Shown: positions 1-13,391, numbered from the stretch's first letter. The stretch: 64,000 nt of DNA from Baylisascaris procyonis (GCA_037389465.1 JAZARR010000260.1:754501-818500); one strand, 5' to 3'. Notes: generated by a model from the sequence alone, not told the origin. Translations and numbers: made by a program.

Positions 1-1541
1 TTTTAATTATTCGTTTTAAAATATGCAAATTTTCGAGAACTCAATAAAACTTTAATATGCAAATTTTCAAGTTCTCAATAAAGCTTCAATTTGCAAATTT
101 TCGAGTCCTCAATAAAACTTCTAAGGTTTTTACTACTAATTTTAGTTTTATTCAGTTCGTTTAGTAACCGCAGAAAATATCTGTTATGATATTTCATTGT
201 GCTCTTTCTCGTTCATTTTTTTTTTTCTGTTGCCAAACTTGTTTTTATTTTAAGCGTGTTTGAGCACTTTAATAAATAATTAGAAAAGCATGCTAGAGGT
301 TCGGCTATGATAGGTGCTCTCATACCTATTTACCTTCACCAACCAATTACATAAATTACTAACAAAAAAGAAAACTTGGAGGATAGTCTCTTCATTCCTT
401 AACTCGTCTAATAAAAGTTTTTTTTTTTTTTTTTCAAAAGACCTCTTTTTCTATGATCCGATCGCTTTGAAGTGAAAGTTCGGTTGTTTTCTGTTTTGAT
501 CTGATCGAATGTTTTCTGGCATACATAACTGCCCATAACTTCTGTCGAAATTAACATATGAATGTGAAATATCGCCGAGAATATTATCATTTAATATATA
601 TATTATGTATCTTAAATATTGTAACAAATCTAGCAAATTGTAAAAAAAAAAAAAAAATTTTTAAATATTTTAACAAATCGTTTTACTTGCAATTCCATCT
701 AGTTTAATTTGTAAAAAATTGACTGAAAATATCATTGCGAATTTATTCATTTGATAGATATTTGCGCACAAAATTTTTCTTCGTTGACTTTAATCATTTT
801 TCATATTTTTCTGCGAATAAATAAATGAATTTTAAGTAATATTCAATAAATGTTTTTTTTTTATTTCGTGTACGGAAAATAGAAGAAATATTAATTAGTG
901 TTTATTTTTGAACGGAAAAAATATTATTTATTAGTTCTTATATTGCCTATGCCTCTATGATTTATTATAAACGAGTCAAGGATTTCGCACAGAATTTATA
1001 GAAAATTAATAAATATGCCGAAAATCATCGGGTTTTTTTTTCATAATACGATGAATTTATTTGTTAAATCTTTTAACGCTTTAGAAAAGAGAAATATTGA
1101 TTTCGTGCAACCCGCTAATTTTTTTTTCTCGCTTTAATGTTGCGAGAACTTTTTTTTCTTTCAGCACAGAAAAGCAACTAAACAACATTTTGTCGACATG
1201 TCGATTCAGTTGGTTATCGGGCTATATGCACTTAGTGCTAGAACAACTATGCATAGACGTTTAATATTCACTGAATAAAATGTTATTCTCAATTATATAT
1301 TAAAATAAAATTTCATATTATTAGCTGTTATATATGTGTGTTATAAAGAGTATTATTTAGGTGTGTTATAAAGAGTGTTATATATATGTGTTATAAACAG
1401 TGAACATTACTGCAACGAAAGAATATTTTTTGCAAGTAATCATCGCTTGTATTTGGTGAATTTAGATTTTTCACTAAATTCGTTAGAAACCGTCTTAGGC
1501 CTTTGGATCGCTCACAATAAAACGATATTGCTTTTTTACAG
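1..1541. other. AT-rich non-coding sequence
   Basis: No exon with good splice signals was found here. The first 120 bases carry a short phrase (containing ATATGCAAATTTTC and TCAATAAA) repeated about three times, so there is a small degenerate tandem repeat at the left edge. Poly-T and poly-A tracts are frequent. A polypyrimidine stretch ending in TTTTTTACAG at 1541 is a good 3' splice site for the exon that follows. Confidence 0.5.
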
Positions 1542-1548
1542 ATCTATA

Positions 1549-1633
1549 ATGGCCGATTCGGAGCGATTGGAATCTAGTGGGGCTGAAGCGAGTGTCGTTT
1601 TGATCAATGACGATCATAGAAGGCATGCTTTCG
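1549..1633 (+). CDS. Candidate first coding exon, unassigned gene
   Basis: A start codon lies 7 bases after a strong acceptor (TTTTTTACAG, ends 1541), as expected for a trans-spliced or cis-spliced 5' exon. The reading runs MADSERLESSGAEASVVL and ends in phase 1 at a G|GTAATT donor at 1633. It is acidic and polar with no membrane segment. It could be an N-terminal leader exon for the SLC19 transporter downstream, since vertebrate SLC19 proteins have polar N-terminal tails, but the phase does not fit the acceptor at 3901 (which is read in phase 2) without another exon between. It could also belong to another transcript. I do not recognise the peptide. Confidence 0.35.
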
Positions 1634-2245
1634 GTAATTAAATATCTACATAGCTGTATAGTGCAACTGATGCTTTTTTCCTGAGCGTATTTCTTCTTGA
1701 TTTGTTCCTCGTTAAATATTTTGGTCAAATTATGTTCTTTCCTAAAGTCTTCAATTTCTTTCTTAAGTTATTATTTCTTTCTTATGTTTTCTACTCCGTT
1801 TTTAGGTTGTTAACTTATACAACATCCTTACAACATGCAAAAATTTCTTTTATTTTATATATGCTAAGGTTATGCTTCAAGGAATTCAAATATTCTAGAA
1901 AATGCTAAAAGAAGCTTAGAAAAATTTGCTGATATTCTAATTTTAAAAGAAATTATTTCTCTATTGGAAAAGATTTTTGAGAGAAGATTGAGCAACATGA
2001 GGGGAGGGTTTCTCCGCTTTTCCTCCATTATTGCGGATTTGCTTACAAAAAATAATTGCTAAGCGTAATTTGAGTGTTTGCTTGGTCACTAAATCTGAGA
2101 TACAGAATGGGACATTTGCGGTGACATCATCCAGGTTCGTCACAAACAGCATCTTTTCAACGATCTGTACGTCAACTATGTGTCAATCATCTCCATTCTC
2201 TTACGAAAATAATATTCCGTTCATATGATTTCTTGGAGGCATTAA

Positions 2246-2325
<80 letters not shown>

Positions 2326-3900
2326 GTGCTTCAATATGCCACTTGATCGTTGCTCGGATGCTCGCAAGTCGTCATTAAAAAATATTATCCCATTTCCGCA
2401 GCACTATCGTCATATTGCACTTGTGTACGTGAAATTTTTCATCCTAAGCAGAAATAATAATTTCTAGAACTTTTAGGAGCAAGAAAAAACCCAAAAAATA
2501 TGTCACGAATTTCATCACTCCTTTCTGCAGTGGATTTTGACGGATATCAGCTGACGCATTGTTTAACCGCTTCGAATATTTCAACGTGACATTGCTTACG
2601 AGTAGTTCGTAGATAAGGCAAATGCCAACACTATATAGAGCATGATAAGTTGCATTCTTTTACCAATAGTAGGGGTGTTTCAAATGTCAAAAATCAAAAT
2701 CGATAGTTTCACTCGACAAGTATAGTTCCTTGTTTGGGTTCCTTGCTGATTTGACGGTAATTAATGAAATTATCTGATCTGATGATATAAGTATAGTGGC
2801 CACGACTATAGCATATCAGTCTTATAAATTGAAAAAAAAAAAGTTGAAAAATTCTCTATTGGTAACAATTTTTTCAAATATTTTAAAAAGAGAATGTCAG
2901 CTGATTGGGTATTATAACAAAAACAATTCTACATCGATATCTAGTTGATTGCATCATGTTCGAAGTCGCATTTATACTCTAATGCGCATTTAATGGGCAA
3001 TTCTTTTATTTCCGGGAACTCTTTGATGAATTCATATCATCGGATGCAACAAAACACTTTATTGCATTTAAATTCCGAACGGCTACACTACATGGAATGA
3101 ATGACGTCATCTTTCAACTATTACATTACGGTTATTGAAAAATATGTCTTTTGTTGTTATGCTTATTTAGCCAATTATTTATTAAAATTTGAACTGTTTT
3201 CATTTATTTGATATATGACGTCATTTATGTTCTTCAGTCATAAAGCAAACAAATAGTTTCCATGGGTAGCTTCTTGAGTCTGAAAATAAGATAGCACTTC
3301 ACGTGATTAGATTATAGTCTCGATGCAAAAAAAGCAGTTCTCATTACAGCTTCTATTTCTTGCAAAGGTAAATATTCTATGCTCGATTAGGTTTCATTTC
3401 AAAGTTTATTTTAAGTTGAAATTTATTAGAGACGTTGATACGTTTACGCTAGAAATATTTTCGTTATTATTTTCAATTATTTGCTTGTAAATATTTCAGT
3501 AAATAGTTAATTTTTTGTGTAAATTTTAGCGCTGAGCGGTTGTTTTGAAATGTGAATGATTTTCTGATATGATCACCATTTATCTGTTACAGAATGGGTT
3601 TTATTATAATGATAAATAAATACCAGCCGCTCATGAAAATTAATGGTATAATTGATAGTAATCGTTATCACCTTTGCAAACTTCATCGTTTATGAGCGTT
3701 ATGCATGAATATTACTTCCTATCAAATCATTGCTTTTTTTTCTTATCAAATTATCTATCGATTTTCTTCTCATAAAAATATAACATTATATTTACATCTC
3801 TATTTGTTTGATATAATGAGAATAAAGTAAACGTCAAGTGTAAGTTTGAAATCGAGTATATTTTCTCACTAATCGCTTATAAATATTGAAGAATCTTTCA
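1634..3900. other. Non-coding stretch before the transporter gene
   Basis: AT-rich sequence with one (TA)n microsatellite at 2250-2326. No convincing exon was seen on either strand. It probably holds the promoter or a long 5' intron of the SLC19-type gene. The last bases (AATCTTTCAG, ending 3901) form a strong acceptor 34 bases upstream of the transporter ATG, consistent with a spliced-leader addition site or with the end of a 5' intron. Confidence 0.4.
2250..2326. repeat. (TA)n microsatellite
   Basis: An almost uninterrupted run of TA dinucleotides of about 70 bases, ending in TGTATATAG. Such runs recur across the window, mostly in introns and intergenic DNA. Confidence 0.95.
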
Positions 3901-3901
3901 G
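3892..3901 (+). promoter_or_regulatory. 3' splice acceptor ahead of the transporter start
   Basis: The sequence AATCTTTCAG matches the nematode acceptor consensus and lies 34 bases upstream of the ATG at 3936. It is either a trans-splice acceptor for a spliced leader or the end of a 5' intron. The frame stays open between it and the ATG in phase 2, so an upstream coding exon cannot be excluded. Confidence 0.5.
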
Positions 3902-3935
3902 CGAGAAGAAAAGAAACGTTTTTCGAGATCCGGTG

Positions 3936-6900
3936 ATGCATTGGAAAGCGACAACGGTACTTATATGTCTATATGGTATCATTAAAGAATTTCGACCGGC
4001 TACACCATTTCTAACGCCATATCTTGTTTCGTCATTCAAAAATTTCACCGATGTTGAACTCTATAGTCAAATATATCCATTTTGGACCTATTCATATCTT
4101 ATCGCTTTGGTAATCGTTTTGATCGCTTCATAGCGAATTGCTAACAAAAACGAGTAATTTAGATTTTGAAACTGCTCTGTTCTCCTGTTTTTTTTTTTAT
4201 TTTTTTTATTTTTTAATTGCTGTTCTTTTCACTTATCATACGATTCATAGATTTAAGACTCGGATATTTATATGTATTACGGTTGTATAAAAAACTAACG
4301 AAAGGCTCTCAATGATAAGTTGACATGGAAAATGATTGAAAAAAAGAACTGTTTCAATAAAAATTTCAAAATATTCTTAAAATTTTTCAAATATTTACAT
4401 TGAATTTTTTTTCTCATTCGTGCATAGAAGATGGATTTTCAAACTGTGTTCGAGCGGTGTTCTTTAATATCTTTAAGAACTATTAGAGATGGAAATTTGA
4501 AGTCGATCTTACGTTAAGAGGTATAGAGGAAAAAAACAGTTTATTGTTTATTTTCCCATTTTTTTCCCATGAAATTTGTTTATTTTCGTCGCCCAGTGAG
4601 CTCAAAAACACTTCCGCCTAATCAAAATTTTTATTTCAAGTTGATTGAAAAATTGATTTCTATCACTTTCGACGAGAAAATATTTCCCAAATTTTATCAG
4701 AAAATTTGAAAATTTCCCGACCGCACTCAAAAAATTGCCAATTTTTAGTTTTCACTTCATTACAAACAACTTACATAAATATCGCTTACATAGATATATC
4801 GGTAAAAATTAAGTTGATGATTTTTCTTTTTAGATACCAATATTTTTCCTCACCGATATCCTTCGTTATAAAGCGATCATAATGCTTGAATCATCTTGTT
4901 TATGTGCAACTTGGGCATTTCTTATATGGGGTACAACAGTCTGGCAGATGCAATTAATGCAAGTTGTTTTCGGTAAGTGGAATTTCATAAGCAATCATGA
5001 AATTTTTGAAAGAAGAGCGGAAAATCTTTCTTCATTATTTCTGTCATCGGATCTTCCTTAAATTTATATAATAAATAAACCGCAATATACTTTCTTTGAC
5101 GAAGCTTCTTGTATTACCTTTCACTTTATCTAACTGCGATAGTATCAAAAAGTGTGAAAAATGAGTCATTTTTACAATTTTCCAAAGCAATCACTTCTGA
5201 CTATTCTACCATGCTATTCAAGTAATCCAAGCTCTCTAATCATCCTCTCAGTGTCCTTAGTGGGTGGGGGAGCGGGAGGGGGCATCTCCGTCTCTGTTTT
5301 CAATAAATCCACATATTCAATAAACTCCAATTTCGCATATATACTTGGAAGGATAACCATGCAATGTGCTAAAATTGTTCGATCTTTCTTCATCAGTCGA
5401 ATTTCCTTCCGGAACATTTTTTTTTTTTAATTTGGCGAACTTTACCTTTTTGGTATTATAAATGATAAAATGATTATTTTCTTATCACCGTAAGAGATTT
5501 GAAGCTGCTTTACTTCATTGCAATTTTATTTCTCTATTTCCGAGCGTTTTTTTTTTTTTTCAGGTGTTGCATCAGCCGCAGAGATTGCATATTACTCATA
5601 TATGTATGCAGTGGTAGATCAAAAACATTACAAAAAGATTACTTCATATATAAGAGCGGCAGCATTGGTGGGAAAATTTTTTGCATTCGGTTTAGCACAA
5701 TTTCTTGTCTCTACTGGATACGGTTCGTATCTGTTGCTGAATCAGGTAAGCGCTAATTAAATATTACCGTAAATGATTGAAGATAAGATCTCACCTTGCC
5801 AATGAGCTCAATTATTCGATATTCCCGTAAAATCGTAAAAAATGCCCTCTTCTCCTGGTTTTATTCCATCCTAATTTACGGGTATTGTTCCCAACAAATT
5901 ACCTTTCCCGCATCGCAAACGTTGGCTCTCAAATTTCCCGACTCATTGATTAAATTATGAGTAGCAATTTTCAACAATTAAACTCTACACCATTGTCGAG
6001 CAATAACTAACGGAATTAAATTTTCCAACGAAATTTCTATGAATAAAAAAAAAATAAAAATGTTACTGTACATGTTTGTTTAATAAAAATAGAGTTGGTG
6101 CATTTTTTTTTTTTAGATGTTAAGCGATGCAAAAATTTTTTCAGCGATAATCAATGAGTTTTATAGATTTCATTTGGTTCAGTTTGTGTAATTCTTCTTA
6201 TTGCGATTATATTACCACCAATACCGTCGAAAATTATCGCCAATAAAATACGTACAGAGAAAGGAAATAGTGAGGCACATGGCTATCGAGATGAGAAACA
6301 ATATGAAGAGAATAAAAATTGCTCTTCGGAAGAAAGGTGCATACTCTCGCTATCTCATTCATTATCACTATTAAAAATATTAACTAATTTATGCAACTTT
6401 ATTCAATTTTTAGTAGTATTTTTTGCATGGTGGGTTCATAGCCGTAACCTTACGAAAAAAGCAACCTGCATAACTTTTAATTGAGTGATAAAGGCAATAT
6501 TAGCCATATAAAACCTTATCACTGTCAGCACTTTGATTGCTAATGATAAAAATAAATTTCGTCGATACGCGCATTGAAAGATAAACAATTCAGATATAAA
6601 GACTGATTAGAAAGTAATTTATGCACGCGTTGTTTACTTCTAATTGATCAAGAAAAAGACAGTGATCATATGATAGCTTACTTTGATAACGTTTGAAAAC
6701 TGTTCGGAAGATAAAACAACACATGAAACAAGTTTATCATTTTCCTCACATTCCTAATGCTTAAGGAATTAATTTTACTATCGCTCGTTTAGTGCAAATA
6801 TTGATGAGTGTGAAAATATTTGAGATTTTAATTATTCATTTCACTTTTATTCTCATAAAAATATTTGTAAAAAATTTTTCGATTCATTCACCAAGAAATA

Positions 6901-8256
6901 TATTTCAGAGTTGCTCTCGAAGCAAGGCCACCTACTATCGATAATGGAATAGTTGCATATTTCTATGCAATATGGAGTCATTTTAAAATTTTCAAAAATA
7001 ATAAAGTTGTATTGAAATGGTCATTATGGTGGGCTCTTACTAGTTGTGGCATATTTCAGGTTATTTTCAAATATTTTCTCTCCCTTAAGAATATTTTCTG
7101 AGTCAGTTCTTCGATCATCTTCGAGTAAATTTCAGAGAAAATATCGAATCGCATAGAAAACATAGTATCGCTTTTAGCGTTCAAATGAAGACATTATTGT
7201 GTTGTTCATTTATTTGTGAATTTCTTATTCATTTCCATGCTTATCTCATTTAAATTCACCTTAACAACAGAACTCATAATCGTAAATGTGGTACTTTTCC
7301 GCCAAAATAAATAATAACGAATGTGGTGTTTGTTAGAAGTTTAAAGTTTTAAAGGTACTAATAAGACCTGAAAAATTCCACCAACAAAATAGTATACAGT
7401 TATGAAAAAATAATTGTGCTAAGCATAGAAATGCATTTTCCATCTACGAACATTTAAATGAACTCATTACAACTATGCGAATGCTTTTTTTTTCTTTCTT
7501 TTTTAGGTTTATAATTATGTTCAAACATTATGGGCTACTATGCAAAAAGGCGATGAAGATACGAAAAATGGACTCACTGAATGTGCGAATACACTTATAG
7601 GTGAGTTCATATTTGCTGGTTTCTTTAATTCGTTTGAAAATGTTTCACTTATTTAGCTCATTGTTGAAGCACAGCCAACTTTATAGCCATGTCAAGTTTA
7701 TTTCTTACTTACTAATCCATTCATTTCCAGCATACAGGAAACTTAACCGAAGGATAGAGGAAACTTTTTTTTTCTGTCGCATATTTTCAGTTTTTTTTTT
7801 TTTTTTTTTGCAAGGCATCTTATTAATGGCTCTATATATGTACATCTATGTATGCACATGCATGTACTTAAGCCTACCGGTTTTATTACTTGCTATCGTG
7901 AGCAATAACTGTGAATAGAGAGGGGCGAGGAAGAAAGGGTCAATTTATACTAAACAATGATCGTAGATCCAATTCGATTTCAAAAGCACATCCTCAATAC
8001 CGAATAATATGTACTAGAAATAACATAGAATAGAAATTAAAATTTCTTCTGTATAGCCAACTAAGCGCGCCGAAGAAGAATCGAATCTTTATAGATGATT
8101 TATGGACGCAATTAATCATGGATGAAATCCAGTTTTTAACTGCTATTGCGCTCTTATTTCATTCGAGTATTTATGCAACAAACTGATATAATATAAAAAT
8201 TTTCAAGCCAACATACATTTTTCAATTGTTTCTGTCTCATTATGCAACAAATTAAC

Positions 8257-8342
<86 letters not shown>

Positions 8343-10520
8343 TTATTTATTTATTTATATTTATTTATATTTATTTATATTTATTTATTTATTTATTTAT
8401 TTATTTTTGCAGCAGCACTTATATCATTCCTTGTACAATATATGAAAATAAATTGGATAAAACGAGGTGAATCAATCCTTTTCTTAACATCATCCATTGC
8501 GGCAATTTTAATATTCATATTATCACAAACAACGAATATTATTGTCGCATATGTTTTATATGTTATTGTTGCTTCAATTTATCAAATGCTTATGACCGCG
8601 GCAAGGTAAGAGTTTTTCTATGAAAATTTTTTTCAAATTTGCGATAAATTTTTTCTTTTTTTTCGGGGAATGGAAAGGGAGGGACTGATTTGTTAATTTG
8701 CTTTGTTTTTTTTTTTCTAATATATGGGAATACTAAGCGTCAATATTTTCAGTGCCTGTTTTATGCTGAAAAACCGCTTTTTCATGCCAAGAATAGAGGG
8801 AGTGAATCTCGTAACGCATTAATAATATGAATGTTGATTCGGTATAGAAAGATATTTTAACGGGAACCCGAAATCAAATGCGCTTTTTTATTACGAAGAA
8901 ATAAATCGTCAGATAGACGCAAATATTTCATTTGTGCCTTTTTTATGCATTTTTTTCAACTTTCTTTTTTTTCGAAAAAAAGACGCATTATGACGTCATC
9001 AGTTTCATCGATGTTTATTTCTTTATCTGTTTATTGGACCGATGAATTAATTGAAAACGAGAACCGTAGACGCCATGTTGATGAAATTTGAGAAAGTAAC
9101 CATAAAAGCTATGATAATAAAGCTTCTAAACTTAATTCCGTTATCATTGGTTCACCTTTTTGATGAATGATTTTTACATATTTGATGTGCTGTGAAATTT
9201 ATGCACAAATTCTGTGACCGCAAGAGGAGGGCGGGAGGGTTGTTGAGAATGAAAGATGAATCAGCAACAGCCTAGGTCAAGTGTGAAAATTCGACTCTCC
9301 ATTTGAGATCAAATAATCGACAAAAAATATATCGTTCGCGCTAAAGAAGAAGCGTTTAAAACATCTAACAAAACGTCCTCATTGCTCTTATATATCTGAC
9401 CAAGTGGTTGGCCAGCTTTGCTTAAATGTGTACGCACGTACAGTTTTAGCCTTCATAGTGCGTTTCCCACTTTGTTGTTGTATGATAGATGTTGATAATA
9501 TTCTATAGTTTAATGTTTCAACTTTAACGATAAAATTTAATGATAATTTATAACTCATTAAAGTTTTTTTATTAAGTTCATATAAATTTTAGTGCAAATA
9601 TAGCTGCACAATTAGACTCGGCCAGTTATGGTTTAGTATTCGGTTGGAATACTTTCCTTGCTCTCTTTCTTCAAACTATTCTGACATTTGCTGTTGCCGA
9701 CGAGCATGGTTTTGCTCTGGATATTCGCACTCAGGTCGTTCACTGGAGATTTTTTTTTTATAATGAAGTGGTGCGGGACGATTATTACTTGGTAGTTGTC
9801 TTCCAAGAGATGGCCTCATCTATGGCCATTGAGTAGCCAGGTGTAGATGTCGATTTTCGGGAACATTGTAGATCCCGAAAATCGGCATGTACACCTGGCT
9901 ACTCAATGACCATAGATGAGGCCATCTCTTGGAAGACAACTACGTTATCCTATACCCTTAAGCTCTGGTCCCTGTTTTACTGTTAGTTTATTCTTAACTA
10001 CGAGGGCCTATTAATGTATAATTTTCAAATGGGTTGATTAGTATTGGTTGTTGTAAGAATTTGTGGTTATTTCGCCTAACCTTCTTGTATTGTAGATTAT
10101 GTGTTTTCACGATTAGGTCGTATGCATTAGCTTTTAAATGGCGATTTGTTATATCCTCCTCCCGCTCCCCTCATTAATATTTTAGCACTCTAATGCATTA
10201 ACCATCAATAATGATGACAATAATAGTACTTTCCGAGACGTTTGTAGAAGAATCGTCTTGTGTGGTTATCGCAATCATAGTGAAGAATATGCGGTATTTA
10301 TTAAATTTATGCAACAAATTATTTCTAAAGTTTCTTTCAGTTTGTCGTTTATGCATGCTATTTCGGTGTGGTTGCTCTCATATTTACCGTTATATTATTG
10401 CTGAAATATGCGAAACGTATGAAGCGGAGGCGGTCACTAAATGCGCAACAAGGATCATCCACAACAACAACGCAATCATTCGGCACTAATAATGAACTCA
10501 ACAGATCAAACAACGCATGA
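3936..10520 (+). CDS. SLC19-family folate/thiamine transporter, nine exons, complete
   Basis: Multi-pass plasma-membrane carrier for a B vitamin. Exons: 3936-4109, 4834-4972, 5564-5745, 6167-6336, 6909-7059, 7507-7600, 8413-8605, 9593-9734, 10341-10520. All junctions are GT-AG with matching phase, giving 474 residues, the usual size of the family. Diagnostic stretches are [14 protein letters not shown] (residues ~18-31), YPFWTYSYL (~47-55), LTDILRYK (64-71) and [10 protein letters not shown] (110-119). The last two resemble vertebrate thiamine carriers SLC19A2/A3 more than the reduced folate carrier, so thiamine is a plausible substrate; nematode relatives are named folt. About 10-12 hydrophobic segments are visible, with a charged central loop near residues 190-240 and a basic, Ser/Thr/Asn-rich C-terminal tail. 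The start is the ATG in the exon after the strong acceptor at 3901. Exon 7 begins at a tandem CAGCAG acceptor. Substrate is inference; family assignment is strong. Confidence 0.9.
8257..8406. repeat. Compound (TA)n / (TTTA)n microsatellite at exon 7 acceptor
   Basis: About 80 bases of TA repeats followed by about 65 bases of TTTA/TTTATA repeats, ending just before the TTTTTGCAG acceptor of transporter exon 7 at 8412. The T-rich tail of the repeat supplies the polypyrimidine tract of that splice site, so length changes here could affect splicing. Confidence 0.95.
9792..9943. repeat. Near-perfect palindrome (long hairpin, MITE-like)
   Basis: Two 71-base arms (9792-9862 and 9873-9943) are reverse complements with about three mismatches, separated by a 10-base loop. 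The outer ends read GTAGTTGTCTTCCAAGAG and its complement. It lies in intron 8 of the SLC19-type gene. No clear target-site duplication was seen. A foldback element (palindromic MITE) is the simplest explanation; transcribed within the intron it would form a long double-stranded hairpin. Confidence 0.95.
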
Positions 10521-10595
10521 ATATTGATAGCAATCAAGTACATAGCCTTTAGGGAATGTTCCTTCTTTTTTTGCACTTCCTGCTCAGGAGTCTCT

Positions 10596-10601
10596 AATAA
10601 A
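10596..10601 (+). terminator. AATAAA polyadenylation signal
   Basis: AATAAA 76 bases after the transporter stop codon (10518-10520), the first such hexamer downstream. A second candidate follows near 10676. Confidence 0.5.
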
Positions 10602-10927
10602 TCCTCCTTCGCAAATAATATGAACTCTATCCTCCTCGTCCTTCTCTAACCTTCTCTAATGGGAACTGTTTAGGGTAATAAAAACTTAGTAATCTTTCTG
10701 AATTGGGAATTTTTATAGAAAATTGGAAATTATGGAGTTGATTAGTGGAGATTATGCTGAAATGATTCGCAGTATGGAAATAGTTTTTACTGAAATCACA
10801 GTTTTATTCCCCTATAAAAATGTATACGATAACAATCTCACTTCATCAATTTAAAAGCCAGTGAAAATTTTTCATGCATTTTATTTACTGCGCTATAACG
10901 CTATAGTGATGCACTATATCGCTTGAA

Positions 10928-11033
10928 ATCCCTTTCAAGAATCACCTAAAATCCGTTTCAGGAATCACCTAAAATCCCTTTCAAGAATCACCTAAAATCC
11001 GTTTCAGGAATCACCTAAAATCCCTTTCAAGAC
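10928..11033. repeat. 23-bp tandem repeat with 46-bp higher-order period
   Basis: About 4.6 copies of a 23-base unit. Two unit variants alternate (CCCTTTCAAGAATCACC and CCGTTTCAGGAATCACC), so the real period is 46 bases. It is flanked on both sides by short CTATAGTG / GCTATA words, hinting at a larger symmetric element. Confidence 0.9.
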
Positions 11034-11548
11034 TATAGTGAGCTATATTCAAGCAGTTCATTATATTCCATTGATGTGTTATTGTTTAATGCTGAAGTAA
11101 TAGTCATATATCAAGTCACCTCATTGCTAATCATTAATTTTGCTCATCGTTCAAATTGAATTTCTCGCTATTCCTACGTTGTACTAAATATTTCATCTAT
11201 TATTTTTTGTTAATAATATGCTAAATTTCACTGATAGCGTCACTTGAATAGTTGCAAAATTTAATTGTCCGATTTGTTTAATCGGTTGTAATTGGTGTTT
11301 ATATTGTTTTTTTTTGTTTTTTTTTTTTTCTGCAAATGAATCGATTTTTCTAAAGTTTGATTAAATATTCTACAGAAAATAAATTTTTGAGGAAACGGTC
11401 ATTCATCTAAGCACTTTTCAAGTATACCTAAAAATGCAAAAAAAAGCTGCAGCTTTTTATTCAAATATATGATTTTATAAAATATTCAAAGACCCTTTTT
11501 TGAGCATTATAATTAAATTAAATAAGAAATTGATTCGGGACAAGTGAA

Positions 11549-11597
11549 AGCGATATGAGGAGACCTTCATTCGTAATGAATGCTATATTGATTGAAA

Positions 11598-11628
<31 letters not shown>

Positions 11629-11629
11629 A
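11549..11629 (+). mobile_element. 3' tail of a non-LTR retrotransposon, (AAAT)n end
   Basis: The stretch around TAATGAATGCTATATTGATT followed by about ten AAAT units matches the 3' end of the longer element at 38860-39160 (TAATGAATGCTGTGTTCATT plus AAAT repeats). Shared 3' sequence joined to a tetranucleotide tail is typical of RTE-like non-LTR elements. Only about 50 bases of body remain, so this is a severely 5'-truncated insertion. Confidence 0.65.
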
Positions 11630-13391
11630 TGAGAAAATGAGTGAAGTTTCAAGATCGCTAAACTAAATGACGAATGGACTCAAGCATATCTTAAAAGGAG
11701 ATTGGGTTACTCATCAATAGTTCAGCAGGTTGGTGATATATCTGTGGAAAGAAACGATCAACGCTCCACTACTCTAAATTTCGCGGTCGTTTTGAATGAT
11801 TTCTTAACACTGTCTCACATCTTGTCTTGAAAAATCGGCTTCCTTACTAATTTCTCATTGAGAATTTTGTAGAGGGGGGATATCCTCATCCCGTCCCCTC
11901 GCCTTCATTCATATGCTCCATCATTCATCTGTTTCCGCTTTCAGTTCCAAATCCTGTGCACAATTTCAAGCGATATTCGGAGAGCATACCGTTTACACAG
12001 TACTTTGTGTATATCTCCTTAACAATACTCGTTAATTATATTTGTATATGAGTATATTTCCTTCACTTTATGAATTTTATATTTACATCTTCATGGCGTA
12101 TCAATTGCATCGACAAATGGAACGTAACATATTTGGAGCGTTGATGAATGAATACACTAATTTATGGAATATTTTAAAAATTTTATAAATCTTTTTGTAA
12201 TTTTATATATTTCACGCCTAAAAAAAAAATATTTCAAATATGTAAATTTTCCTATGAATTTTTTATATGAAAATTACTTCAAATATCACGCCTAAGTGAT
12301 ATATGCTATACGGTGAATTACGTTGACTTAGACGATCTCGATCATTCACCTCTTTCAAACGTTATATAGCTTCTCATAAATTAAAAAAAAAAAAAAAAAT
12401 CGAGTAGGAATTCTCTATCTTATTCCTTCGATGATCATACAATTGCAGATTAACGATTAAATGCTTTAAATTACTGAAGCAATTTATTTTCCGTAAGTAA
12501 AGCCTTCGCAACAATAATAATTTTACAAAGTCATAGATTGCTAAGCTTGTCGACTAAATTATTTGAAAATTTTAATTTTTAAAGCGTCATTTCTGGTGTG
12601 TTCAAGATTTTTCTAAGCAAAAATTACACAATGATTAAAATAAGATAATCCACTGGCCTAATGTTGTTGTCTTGGCCAATTAAATTTATGGGATTTCCTT
12701 CGAAATCAAGGGATGAAGATGAAATGCAATAGTATAGGTCATTCTATAGAGTGATTTTAGCAACCAAAATTTATAACTAAACATTCGTTACATTCTATAA
12801 TGCATAATCGGTGTCTCATGGTTACAATCTCATGGTTATTTCTATGGTTACCTCTGGTTACTTATGATTACATTCTATGATAACTTAATGCCATTCTACA
12901 GAGTGTAAATTCATTGCCCCTGGAAATAAAATTCGCGAATAAGCGCATATACGAAATTACAATGCTGTGCTCTTCCTAAGCATATCCTTTATGAAAAAGA
13001 AAAAGAAAAAACAGAGATACATTTATAGAGATATTATTCTACTTCTTTCATTGTTTTGTCGATTTTTTATAGTATATGTGAGTGGCTAGCCAGACTAGTT
13101 GAACGTCAGACCACATATTAAGCCATCTCCTGTACCATACTTCTTCACATCTTTTTTTGAAATAGTACCCCATAAAATCCATAACAAATGAACTACAAAA
13201 GGAAGAATTGTTTTAAGGATTTATCATTGAGAATTTTAAGGATTTATGATTTTTTTTTTTTTTTTTTAAAGGAGGTTAGTCGATTAGCATAATCGAGTAT
13301 CTGCATTTTTTAAAGACTATCATAACAAGAAATCTTCTCATATAGGCGATGTTGTAGCGATTGAGTCAAAAGGTTACGATCTTATATGATA

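Noticed and set aside
8242..8445. Open frame rich in Ile-Tyr repeats
   Set aside because: Pure translation of the (TA)n/(TTTA)n microsatellite; the same applies to frames at 15338-15574, 24731-24913 and 42537-43139 in their repeat parts.
11645..12050. Two + strand open stretches (LNDEWTQAYLKRRLGYSS and FKRYSESIPFTQYF)
   Set aside because: The more convincing frames do not join in compatible phase and there is no start codon; probably chance.
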